Assembly: GCF_009939225.1 (NCBI RefSeq)
Contig: NZ_JAACJR010000008.1
Location: 1,299,107-1,363,106 of the forward strand
Reading direction: 5' to 3'
DNA: 64,000 nt
DNA from: Sediminibacterium soli
GTDB lineage: Bacteria > Bacteroidota > Bacteroidia > Chitinophagales > Chitinophagaceae
Shown: positions 34,675 through 42,803 of the stretch, piece after piece
Position numbering within the stretch: the stretch's first letter is position 1
How the letters are laid out: every line of letters starts with the position of its first letter
Position numbers and translations under genes: made by a program
The notes under the pieces: model-generated
Told to the model about the DNA's origin: nothing
The model's input: only the letters and a program-made list of their open reading frames with translations
The model's database searches: none

Positions 34675-37074
34675 CTACTCGAAGTCGCAGCCGATGGGTG
34701 CGCCGGGTGGAATTTCTTTGTGTTGCGGCTGGGGTATGTCTGTGGGTTTATCTATTCTTTCTATGGCATAAGTATAATGGGCGCGGTTGCTGGCGGTCAT
34801 TTGCTTTGCATATTGTTTTAGCGACTGCAGCCTGTCGAAACAGATGGATTTGACAATATAATTCGCGTTATCGTTCTGGCTAAGACTTAACAGGGCCGTC
34901 AGTACCATCTGCTGCGTTTGCAGCTGCACCTGTCCTTTCAGTCCTTTCTGTACCGGCGTTTTCCAGGTTTTGGCGATGATCGCATCCAGCACATCATCCC
35001 AGCCCTGCGTGCCTGCCTGGGCCTTGAATTGTGCAAGACGGTTAGCCCGTTCGGGATGGAACAGGAAATCCAGCTCGTATTCCGTCAGCGCTTCCGCCGC
35101 CGCCAGCGGGTCGAAGTTCATACCTGTTCTTTTGGGAAAGACTTCACCCACGGCATAGTACATGGGTGGGCGGGGCGGTATCAGCTGCATCATCTTATCG
35201 GGCATGGACAGGATTTCCGGCGACAGGCAATCGAGCGCAGCCTCCAGGGCTTTTGCCTGCACCTCTCTCGGGAGTACCTGCGGTGTTACCTGTTTATCGC
35301 CGCGCACGCTGTAGCTGTAATTCATTCCGCCGATCAGTTTACAAACTGCCTCCAGCTGGTAGCGGTGGTAATTGTATACGGGCACCAGCGCATCCTCCAG
35401 CCGGGATAAAGGCGTGTTTATGCGGATATTGTTCTCGGAGAACTGTGCCATCGCTTTCTGCCTTACCTGTAACACGCTTTTCAATTCATCCGCAGCATCT
35501 TTTCCGTTGTCCCAAAGGTGCGCATACGGGTGCAGACCGCCTGCCGCACGGGCATCGGCGTCTGCGATAAACAATAACCCGCGGCTGGTATTCTCTTCGA
35601 GAATGGTTTTGAGTGCATCCGCTTCATTGGTGTCGGGTGCAAAATCGGCATAACCATAGGTAATGGCGCGTTTATCCCAGTCACCGATCTCGTTGGTATA
35701 CACTTTCGAAAAATCGATCTCACCTTTTGCATTGATGAATACATTCGGGTGCGGGTAGTCCATCACCGAAGCCATATTATTATGACTGGATGCATAATTG
35801 TGCTGCAACCCAAGGGTATGACCCACTTCATGCGCCGCCAGCTGACGCAGCCGCTGCAGCGCGGCGTTGCGCATGGTTTCAGTAACAGGCTTGCCGGTTT
35901 CATAAGGCGCCAGCAGACCGGTAAAAATGAGGTAGTCCTGGCGCACCCGCAAAGAACCAAGTGTAACCTGTCCTTTGATGATCTCTCCAGTTCTCGGGTC
36001 GGTAACAGAAGCGCCATAGCTCCAGCCCCGGGTAGAACGGTGTACCCAGTTGATCATATTGTACCGGATATCCATCGCATCCGCCGTATCGGGTAATAGC
36101 TTTACGATAAAAGCGTCTTTATAGCCGGCCGCAGTAAATGCCTGGTTCCACCAGCGCGCACCGTCGAGCAGGGCAGAGCGGATGGGTTCGGGCGTGCCGT
36201 TATCGAGATAATACACAATGGGTTTTACGGGATCGCTGATGGCCGCCGACGGATCTTTTTTCTGCAGCCTGTGCCGCGCAATGAACATTTTCTCGATCGG
36301 GTCTGTAAACGGACTGCTGTAATCAAAATAAGATATGCCAAAGTAACCGCTGCGTATATCGTGCACCCGCGGTTTGTACTGGTTATCGGGTAACTGTACG
36401 AAAGAATGGTGCATGCGCACCGTGATGGCCTCGGCAGACGGCGTAACCGTGGTAACGAAACGTCCCGCATCGCTGCCGCCGGTAAAACTGATGGTGGCTT
36501 CTATCTCGGTGTTCAGCGGAAAATTCTTTGTGCCGGGGAGGTAGATGGCAGAACGCGGTTCGCTGAACACATAAGTGCCCTGGCGCATCAGGCGGATACG
36601 GTCAGCCACATTCTGGGCATCACGCACAAAGAAAGCAGTGGCATCCACCAGCACTTTATCGCCTTCGTCCTCATCCACAACAAAACTGCCAATGGTTGAC
36701 TGCGCAAAGGATTCTTTCACAGCACGCTGTTCATTCCTGTCGTCTGAAACGGCGCGGTAGGCATAGTTAGACTGTACCAGCATCAGTTTCTTACCCACTT
36801 TATTGAAAGAAACGATCCTGGTACCGCCGATCAGCCCCCTGTCGAGGCCTATATCGTTCGATCCGAGTCCGGCGGGTAAAGAATTCACATACAGGAATTC
36901 CTTGTCGAACTTATCCACCTGCATCCACAGTTTACCGTTAACGGCGTCCCACCAGAAAGGGAAATAGCCGTCGAAGCGTTTCATGTTCTTTGTTTTTTCG
37001 GCGATTTTTGAACTGTTCTGGGAGAGCGCCGTCAGCGATAAAAGACAGATAAGCAAAACAGGAAGATAACGCAT
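34675..37074 (-). CDS. secreted zinc metalloprotease (DUF5117/DUF5118 type)
   Basis: 799 residues with a signal peptide (MRYLPVLLICLLSLTALSQ). The metzincin-type zinc motif HEVGHTLGLQHN gives His415, Glu416, His419 and His425, followed by SVMDYP, the Met-turn. The N-terminal half (about 40-230) matches the DUF5118/DUF5117 arrangement seen in Bacteroidota exported zinc proteases, with KFDKEFLYVNSLPAGLGSNDIGLDRG. Protein substrate unknown. It lies alone on its strand, with the histone-like gene upstream. Confidence 0.9.
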   Translation of the reverse strand: MRYLPVLLICLLSLTALSQNSSKIAEKTKNMKRFDGYFPFWWDAVNGKLWMQVDKFDKEFLYVNSLPAGLGSNDIGLDRGLIGGTRIVSFNKVGKKLMLVQSNYAYRAVSDDRNEQRAVKESFAQSTIGSFVVDEDEGDKVLVDATAFFVRDAQNVADRIRLMRQGTYVFSEPRSAIYLPGTKNFPLNTEIEATISFTGGSDAGRFVTTVTPSAEAITVRMHHSFVQLPDNQYKPRVHDIRSGYFGISYFDYSSPFTDPIEKMFIARHRLQKKDPSAAISDPVKPIVYYLDNGTPEPIRSALLDGARWWNQAFTAAGYKDAFIVKLLPDTADAMDIRYNMINWVHRSTRGWSYGASVTDPRTGEIIKGQVTLGSLRVRQDYLIFTGLLAPYETGKPVTETMRNAALQRLRQLAAHEVGHTLGLQHNYASSHNNMASVMDYPHPNVFINAKGEIDFSKVYTNEIGDWDKRAITYGYADFAPDTNEADALKTILEENTSRGLLFIADADARAAGGLHPYAHLWDNGKDAADELKSVLQVRQKAMAQFSENNIRINTPLSRLEDALVPVYNYHRYQLEAVCKLIGGMNYSYSVRGDKQVTPQVLPREVQAKALEAALDCLSPEILSMPDKMMQLIPPRPPMYYAVGEVFPKRTGMNFDPLAAAEALTEYELDFLFHPERANRLAQFKAQAGTQGWDDVLDAIIAKTWKTPVQKGLKGQVQLQTQQMVLTALLSLSQNDNANYIVKSICFDRLQSLKQYAKQMTASNRAHYTYAIERIDKPTDIPQPQHKEIPPGAPIGCDFE

Positions 37075-37220
37075 AGCAGTGGGTTGGTTCTGTGAAAATC
37101 GGGTTTACCGGCAAGAAAGATAACCCATTTTACAGATTGCCCGGTCAAAACAAAGGCCGCATTTCAGCCAAAAAAACGGGCATGCGCTGCCTGGTATATG
37201 GCAGAAGGTGCAAACAAAAA

Positions 37221-37245
37221 ATCCCGCCAATGCTATTGGCGGGAT
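37221..37245 (-). terminator. intrinsic terminator after the histone-like gene
   Basis: Perfect stem ATCCCGCCAA/TTGGCGGGAT with a 5-nt loop. On the minus strand it is followed by T6 (counting the last stem T) and lies 22 bp past the histone-like stop; T-rich flanks on the other side could make it work both ways. Confidence 0.8.
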
Positions 37246-37267
37246 TTTGTATGATGACCGTTTCAGG

Positions 37268-37768
37268 TTACATGAAAGGAGTTCCTTTGTTATCATCTGT
37301 TTCGGGAAGATCAGCCACCGGTGTAGGTTCGGGTGCTGAAGGTTCCGTCATAGGGGCCGGTGCGGGAGCGGGCGGCGGTGTTTTTTTAACCGGTGATTTT
37401 TTCTTCGGCGCGGCTTTCTTTGCTGCTTTTTTGGGAGCGGTCTTCTTTGGCGCGGCTTTTTTAGGTGCAGCTTTTTTCACGGCTTTCTTCGCCGCTTTTT
37501 TGGGCGTTGATTTTTTCTTCGGCGCAACTTTTTTCTTTGAAGCGGCTTTTTTCTTGGGTGCGGCTTTTTTCTTGGGTGCCGCTTTTTTCTTGGCAGCTTT
37601 CCTGACCGCTTTTTTAACGGCTGTTTTTTTCTTAGGGGCTGCTTTTTTCTTTGCGGCCTTTTTGACTGCTTTTTTTGCGGGGGATTTTTTTGCGGCTTTT
37701 TTTACTTTTTTGGGAGCCGCTTTCTTGGCTGTTTTCTTAGCGGCTTTCTTTTTACTTGCTTTTGCCAT
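37268..37768 (-). CDS. Lys/Ala-rich histone H1-like protein
   Basis: 166 residues. Residues 1-125 are almost only K, A, P with a few V, S, T and R, arranged as repeated AAKK/APKKK units, the composition of histone H1-like DNA-binding proteins and the AlgP tail. The end changes to TPPPAPAPAPMTEPSAPEP and a short acidic tail (ETDD), which I have not often seen in such proteins. It probably coats DNA. The repeated codons make the gene prone to length change. A strong terminator follows. Confidence 0.85.
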   Translation of the reverse strand: MAKASKKKAAKKTAKKAAPKKVKKAAKKSPAKKAVKKAAKKKAAPKKKTAVKKAVRKAAKKKAAPKKKAAPKKKAASKKKVAPKKKSTPKKAAKKAVKKAAPKKAAPKKTAPKKAAKKAAPKKKSPVKKTPPPAPAPAPMTEPSAPEPTPVADLPETDDNKGTPFM

Positions 37769-37858
37769 GATGGTATTAGTTTGTGTTGATCAATGATGGT
37801 ATTGGAAAGTTAAAAAATTATTCCAACAAACCATTCTTTTTCAATTTTATTCCATCCG

Positions 37859-38728
37859 CTAAAAACCAAGCCGGCGAAGCCATTGCACGCAAAGGGTGGG
37901 CCACTGACTCAGCAAGGGATCTGCGGGAGCCATGCCGAAACCATGTCCCCCATGATCGTAGATATACATGGTGGCCGGCACTTTGTTCTTTTTTAACGCC
38001 GTATAAAAAGCGATGCTGTTCATAGGCGGAACGCCCTTGTCATCGTCTGAATGAACCAGGAACACCGGGGGCGTGGCGGCAGTTACCCTTGTTTCGGTGG
38101 AGAGGGCTTTTACCAGCGACTCATCAGGCGCGGGCCCGAGCAGCATATTGCGGCTGCCGCGGTGGGCAAAAGCCGTATCCATAGTAATCACCGGGTAGAT
38201 CAGGATGGAGAAGGCGGGTCTTGTGGCTATCCGCAGCAGCGGGTCGGCTGCAGCAGGATCGCCCTCCTGCAGCAGGGTGGTTATCGTGGATGCCAGGTGC
38301 CCGCCGGCGGAAAACCCCATCACACCTGTTTTTGCCGGGTCTATATGAAACTCTCCGGCCCTCGACCGGATGATGCGCATGGCCCTTGTTACATCGTTAT
38401 ACTGGTCGGGGTAGCGGTGACCCTCCTGTTTGGCGTTATTGAGACGGTACCGCAGCACAAATGCATCGATCCCATTCTCATTAAAGAATTTCGCGGGAAG
38501 CACGCCTTCCTTGTCGAATGCAAGGTGAGAATACCCCCCACCCGGGCAGATCAGCACAGCGGTTTTTCCGGCGGCCGTGCCTGGTGCGGGGTAATAGTCC
38601 ATGAACGGCGCCACGGTATCGAATCCCTTGTTCATTACGGCTTCTGAAGAGGGGTAAATGAAAATGCGCTGCTGCGCATCGCTGGGTAGTTGTGACATAA
38701 ACAACAGGATAAAAAAAATGCTTCTCAT
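37859..38728 (-). CDS. alpha/beta hydrolase (acetyl-esterase-like), exported
   Basis: 289 residues. Signal peptide ends near SDAQ. The oxyanion-hole stretch CPGGGYSHLA and the nucleophile elbow GFSAGGH (Ser140) are clear; the late HSDDDKGVPP supplies the Asp and DHGGHGFG the His. This is the arrangement of BD-FAE/axe-type carbohydrate esterases that deacetylate xylan or similar glycans, but simple acyl esters are equally possible. A TATTTTCG box is 6 bp before the ATG (38735-38742). Confidence 0.88.
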   Translation of the reverse strand: MRSIFFILLFMSQLPSDAQQRIFIYPSSEAVMNKGFDTVAPFMDYYPAPGTAAGKTAVLICPGGGYSHLAFDKEGVLPAKFFNENGIDAFVLRYRLNNAKQEGHRYPDQYNDVTRAMRIIRSRAGEFHIDPAKTGVMGFSAGGHLASTITTLLQEGDPAAADPLLRIATRPAFSILIYPVITMDTAFAHRGSRNMLLGPAPDESLVKALSTETRVTAATPPVFLVHSDDDKGVPPMNSIAFYTALKKNKVPATMYIYDHGGHGFGMAPADPLLSQWPTLCVQWLRRLGF

Positions 38729-38734
38729 GGTAAA

Positions 38735-38742
38735 CGAAAATA
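38735..38742 (-). promoter_or_regulatory. -7-like box TATTTTCG for the esterase
   Basis: One mismatch to TAnnTTTG, 6 bp from the ATG at 38728; another short-leader or leaderless candidate. Confidence 0.4.
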
Positions 38743-38810
38743 GGTTGGTTGTAAGATCGCTGATGTCAATTTTTTAATAGTGTTACCTTCTGCCTGGGGT
38801 GCCCATCCAT

Positions 38811-40652
38811 TTAAAAAGACAGTAACGATACCTTGCCATCCATCGTTGCCATAACCAGCTGGTTATCGCTGAACACATTCACGGTATTGACCATCGAATT
38901 ATCGGATTTGAACACCCATAGTTTTTTCTTCGCTGCCGGGTCTATGGCATATACACGACCGTTCTTTGTACCGAAAAACACCCTGCCTTTTCTCTCTATC
39001 AGCATTGAAGGCACATGCTCGTAACCAAAGCCGCAATCCAGTTTCCAGTCCACCGCCTGTTTCTCGCGCGAAGTGTGGAAGGCAACAATGGCATCGTTCA
39101 TCGTCTTTCCGTACACATAGGCTCCGTCGGCAGAAATACCGATCGACTCCCTTACGGTGGCTTCGTTATTACGCCACAAAGTGGTACCGGTATGGATATC
39201 GATGGCAGACAGGTAACGGTCCGGCGCTACAATATACACCACATCGTCTTTGATAACGGGTATGCAGGAAGCCGGCGAAAAATTACGCACGGCAGAGCCA
39301 TTGTTCCATTTCCAGACCAGCTTACCGGTGGCGGCTTCCAGCGCGTACAGGTTTCTGTCCCAGGCGCCAAAGATCAATTTATCGCCATGCAGTACCGGCG
39401 TGCTCATTACCGGGCCCTCCAGTCCCTCAAAACGCCATAGCTCTTTTCCATCGGCCAGCGACAATGCGCGGAACCGGTGATCGCTGCCGCCGATGTATAC
39501 GATGCCCTTCTTGATCAGCGGACAGCCCAGTACCGCCGCATCGGTCGAAACCTCCCATAGTTTTCGGCCGCTGGTGGTTTGCAGGCAATAGATCTTTCCG
39601 TCGCCCGAGCCGGCCACCATCCTGTCGCCACTCACCGCAGGCGAGGAAAACACGGCCCCGCCTGTCTGGAACGACCACTTCTTTTTACCGTTCTTTACCG
39701 ACAGTGCATCTATCCTTCCCAGGCTGTTGCCGAAGAACACCAGTTGGCCGCTCACCGCAGGCGTGGAGATCACATTGGCATCCGAATGGAAAGTCCATTT
39801 CTCCTTTACCGACGGAAAGCTGTCGTTCACTGCATAAGAAGGTCTTGTATAACCTGTGTTTGTATACGGGTGCTGTTCCAGCTTTACCCCTGTCCAGGGC
39901 TGTTTTGTAACCATACCCGGCGTACGCTCTGAAAAGATCATAGAATCTGTGCGTACGTCCACCAGGTTATAACCGCCATAAGCCGCTTTTGCCCTGAGGT
40001 TTGACCGGCCCATCACACCGGGTATGCCTTCAAAATTCAATGCATGGTTATTATGTCCATGACCGCAGAGGATGGCCAGGGTATGGTGTTTCTTCAGACG
40101 GTCGGTGACCTCGTACCAGTTGTCGAGGGCATTATCGATCGGGTAATGGTTCAGGAAGATCAGCGGCTGGTAAGGACCTATTTTCTCCAGCTCCTTATCC
40201 ATCCAGACAACCGCATCCCTGGGAATATGTCCATCACTCATACGCACGTACGGACCCGAGGCACAGCCCATAAAGCTGATGCCGTTGTAGCTGAACACAA
40301 ATTTATCGTTGCCAAAAACCTTCCCGAAGGTAACGCCGCCACTCTCGCTCCAGCCGCTGTCGTGGTTACCGGGAATGATGTAATAAGGCACTTTCAGCTC
40401 ATCAAGCAGCTGTTTTGCAAGTCTGATCTCTGCATCCGTACCCAGTTCGGTGATATCGCCGGTGATCACCACAAATGCGATACCGGTCATCTGGTTGATA
40501 TCGGCCACTGTTCTCTTTAAATCCTCCTCTGCCTTGCCATCGGGCGACCCGATATGCGTATCCGAAAGAAAAGCAAAACGGAAAGGCTTCCACTGGGCAT
40601 GCCCCAGCGCCAGGCAAGCGAAAAATACGAATGACAACAAGACATGTTTCAT
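38811..40652 (-). CDS. metallophosphoesterase fused to a PQQ-type beta-propeller
   Basis: 613 residues, exported (signal peptide ends at GHAQ). The N-terminal domain (about 20-280) has the dinuclear metal motifs SDTHIG (Asp31, His33), VITGDITE, IPGNHD and CGHGHNN of calcineurin-like phosphoesterases. From about 285 on, seven or so repeats of the form W-F-T-G-AVFSSPAV-GD-V-GSGDGKIYCLQ build a PQQ-like propeller. The propeller may be a binding platform instead of a cofactor site. Substrate unknown. The coupling of the two domains in one chain is discussed under findings. Confidence 0.9.
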   Translation of the reverse strand: MKHVLLSFVFFACLALGHAQWKPFRFAFLSDTHIGSPDGKAEEDLKRTVADINQMTGIAFVVITGDITELGTDAEIRLAKQLLDELKVPYYIIPGNHDSGWSESGGVTFGKVFGNDKFVFSYNGISFMGCASGPYVRMSDGHIPRDAVVWMDKELEKIGPYQPLIFLNHYPIDNALDNWYEVTDRLKKHHTLAILCGHGHNNHALNFEGIPGVMGRSNLRAKAAYGGYNLVDVRTDSMIFSERTPGMVTKQPWTGVKLEQHPYTNTGYTRPSYAVNDSFPSVKEKWTFHSDANVISTPAVSGQLVFFGNSLGRIDALSVKNGKKKWSFQTGGAVFSSPAVSGDRMVAGSGDGKIYCLQTTSGRKLWEVSTDAAVLGCPLIKKGIVYIGGSDHRFRALSLADGKELWRFEGLEGPVMSTPVLHGDKLIFGAWDRNLYALEAATGKLVWKWNNGSAVRNFSPASCIPVIKDDVVYIVAPDRYLSAIDIHTGTTLWRNNEATVRESIGISADGAYVYGKTMNDAIVAFHTSREKQAVDWKLDCGFGYEHVPSMLIERKGRVFFGTKNGRVYAIDPAAKKKLWVFKSDNSMVNTVNVFSDNQLVMATMDGKVSLLSF

Positions 40653-40767
40653 GCCCGGAAGTTACTGATCTTTGAGATGGAACGGTTATTGCCCTAGGGG
40701 ATTACATGGTTACCGATTCATTCCTGCATCCGCCGATCGGGGACCCGTAAAATCAACATTTTCCTTT

Positions 40768-41127
40768 ATGAAAAAAACAGTGGTATTGGGCGCAAGTGAT
40801 AACCCCGCACGTTACAGTTATCTCGCCGTGGAGAAACTGCGCCGCTACGGGCATCCCGTAGTTGCCATCGGCAGGAAAACTGGAAAGGTTTCGGACACGG
40901 ATATCATTACCGAAAGACCCAACGAACAGGCGGTGGATACGGTTACGCTTTACCTGAACCCGGCGCTGCAAAAGCAGTACTATGATTATATTCTTTCCCT
41001 GAAACCCAAACGCATCATTTTCAATCCCGGCGCCGAAAATCCCGAGCTCGAACAACTCGCCGAAGAAAACCATATCCAACCCATGGAAGCCTGCACACTG
41101 GTATTACTGAGCACGGGGCAGTATTGA
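40768..41127 (+). CDS. CoA-binding domain protein (CoA_binding_2)
   Basis: 119 residues, a lone Rossmann domain. The glycine motif is VVLGASDNPARYS (5-17), followed by YGHPVVAIGRKTGKV, VTLYLNPALQ and IIFNPGAENPEL. Related to the CoA-binding domain of succinyl-CoA synthetase alpha but without its catalytic parts; the cellular role is not known. Start at 40768 (MKKTVVLGAS) is chosen because the frame from 40672 has no similarity upstream. Confidence 0.9.
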   Translation: MKKTVVLGASDNPARYSYLAVEKLRRYGHPVVAIGRKTGKVSDTDIITERPNEQAVDTVTLYLNPALQKQYYDYILSLKPKRIIFNPGAENPELEQLAEENHIQPMEACTLVLLSTGQY

Positions 41128-41128
41128 A

Positions 41129-41173
41129 GAACAGATGAGCAGGGAACAGGTGAGCAGGGAACGGATGAACAGG
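41129..41173. repeat. 3 x 15-bp tandem repeat
   Basis: Units GAACAGATGAGCAGG, GAACAGGTGAGCAGG and GAACGGATGAACAGG lie head to tail in the 53-bp gap between two convergent genes (stops at 41127 and 41181). Confidence 0.8.
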
Positions 41174-41180
41174 GTATTCT

Positions 41181-42728
41181 CTATTTATGTTCTTTTTCCC
41201 TGACCTGCAGCTGGTAGGCCTGTATCAGGGCCGGGGTTTCGGGGGTAAGGGTAAAGCTGACACGTATATCGGCGTTGTCTCCGGCGATCGTAAAATAACC
41301 GCGGAGCTGGTTTTCAGGAACCATACCGCTTACCGAGATAATTTTGCCCGCTCTGGCAAATGCGGCAGCGGCTTCTTTTTTCAGCAGAACAGTATCGTAA
41401 TCGGCAAAGAAATTTTCGGCGAATATTCCGGACGATACCACATCAGCAAAACCGGGCAGCAGTTTCACCAGGGCGTTCTTTCTTTGTTCCAGTACGGGTG
41501 AAGCAGGCAGTTGCCGCGGTCTGAGCTGGGCCAGCCGTATCAGGGTATCCAGTACGGCATAATTGGGAGCGGTGGTGGGCGCGTACGTCAGGTTGGCAAA
41601 AAAGACAACGCCAATACCATATTCCGGAAGAAAACGCCAGTTGCTGCCAAAACCGGGCAGGCCGCCGCTGTGTGCAATGCTTTCACGACCCTCGCAGTCG
41701 CGCGTCCAGTTCAGTCCGTAGCCATAGGCCGAAGTGGTGGGACAACCACGACCACCGGGATAGCGGTAATTCAGGTTCATACCGATAAAACGCCAGGGCT
41801 GGTGCATTTCACGGAGCGAACTTCGCTTAACGGGTCCGGTTTCGGCATCGTTTCTTACCGGCCATGCCTGCAGATGCAAAGCCATATACCTGCTGAAAGA
41901 TTCAATGGAAGTGACCATACCACCCATGGCACCATAAATACCATCGTGCAGCAGCGCTTCTTCTTTCCAGTCATTGTTTACCCAGCGGTAGCCATGCGCC
42001 AGGAGACCGGCGGGGATTTTTGTGTATTCCCATTCGGCCTGGTTCATACCCAGGGGTTGCCAGATATTTTTTGCGATGTATTCGCTGTAAGCCATGCCGC
42101 TTGTTTTTTTAATGATATAACCCAGCATCGCAAAACCCAGGTTGCTGTATTCATAGGCAACGGCGGGATCGTTCGATAAACTCAATCCCTTTCTGATCAG
42201 CGAAAGCAGTTCCGCATCCGTATCTGCCAGCTGGCGGTCGCCCCAGGGATTGTCTTCCGGAAAACCCGCCGAGTGGGTCAGCAGGTGCCTGATGGTGATC
42301 AGCGGCGCATCACTGGTAAGCGCCTGTCCCTTCAGTTCGGGAATATATTTTTCCACCGGGTCATCGAGTCTGAGCCTGCCCTCGTCCCGCAGTTTCAGTA
42401 TGGCCATTGCCGTAAAACTCTTGCTCATGGAAGCGATACGGAACATGGATTTGGTGGTTGCGGGTATCTTTCCTGCCCTATCGGTATATCCTCCCGCGCC
42501 TTTGTATACCAGCTCACCATCGAGCACCACACCAAAGGCATAACCGGGAAAATGGTTTTTCACTGCATACTCGCGGTAAAGCTGTTCAACAACCGGGAAA
42601 GCCACCCTGATACGCTCCAGTCGCCCGCTGTCTGTGAACACCGGCGGCCGGTAGCGGGCATCAGTGTTTTGTCCGTTTGCAAAGAAAAAAGTGGCGACGA
42701 ACAGTGTAAACAGCCTGAGACGCAGCAT
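41181..42728 (-). CDS. serine hydrolase, beta-lactamase class C-like family
   Basis: 515 residues, exported. The SxxK motif is SMSK (Ser100, Lys103) in FRIASMSKSFTAM, the YxN motif is YSN (YEYSNLGFAML), and the KTG-equivalent is HSGG (IAHSGGLPG). This is the beta-lactamase/D-Ala-D-Ala carboxypeptidase-like fold; many such Bacteroidota proteins are esterases or D-aminopeptidases, so resistance is not implied. The 100-residue C-terminal extension is strand-rich. The gene stands alone between convergent neighbours. Confidence 0.9.
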   Translation of the reverse strand: MLRLRLFTLFVATFFFANGQNTDARYRPPVFTDSGRLERIRVAFPVVEQLYREYAVKNHFPGYAFGVVLDGELVYKGAGGYTDRAGKIPATTKSMFRIASMSKSFTAMAILKLRDEGRLRLDDPVEKYIPELKGQALTSDAPLITIRHLLTHSAGFPEDNPWGDRQLADTDAELLSLIRKGLSLSNDPAVAYEYSNLGFAMLGYIIKKTSGMAYSEYIAKNIWQPLGMNQAEWEYTKIPAGLLAHGYRWVNNDWKEEALLHDGIYGAMGGMVTSIESFSRYMALHLQAWPVRNDAETGPVKRSSLREMHQPWRFIGMNLNYRYPGGRGCPTTSAYGYGLNWTRDCEGRESIAHSGGLPGFGSNWRFLPEYGIGVVFFANLTYAPTTAPNYAVLDTLIRLAQLRPRQLPASPVLEQRKNALVKLLPGFADVVSSGIFAENFFADYDTVLLKKEAAAAFARAGKIISVSGMVPENQLRGYFTIAGDNADIRVSFTLTPETPALIQAYQLQVREKEHK

Positions 42729-42803
42729 AGGGTGGAATATTATTGGGTAATAAAAATTTACCGAACAGATACAATACCGGCTATCGGCCGGGCGAGGCCA
42801 GCA

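Noticed and set aside
34675..37074. A signalling or phage-defence cluster around the metalloprotease, histone-like and esterase genes
   Set aside because: Each has its own strand context or terminator, and no defence-family domain was found; they look like unrelated single genes.
41129..41173. Tandem 15-mers as a CRISPR array
   Set aside because: Units touch without spacers and no cas genes are near.
41181..42728. Calling the serine hydrolase an antibiotic-resistance beta-lactamase
   Set aside because: The SxxK/YxN/HxG pattern is shared by many esterases and peptidases, and the protein is much longer than class C beta-lactamases.
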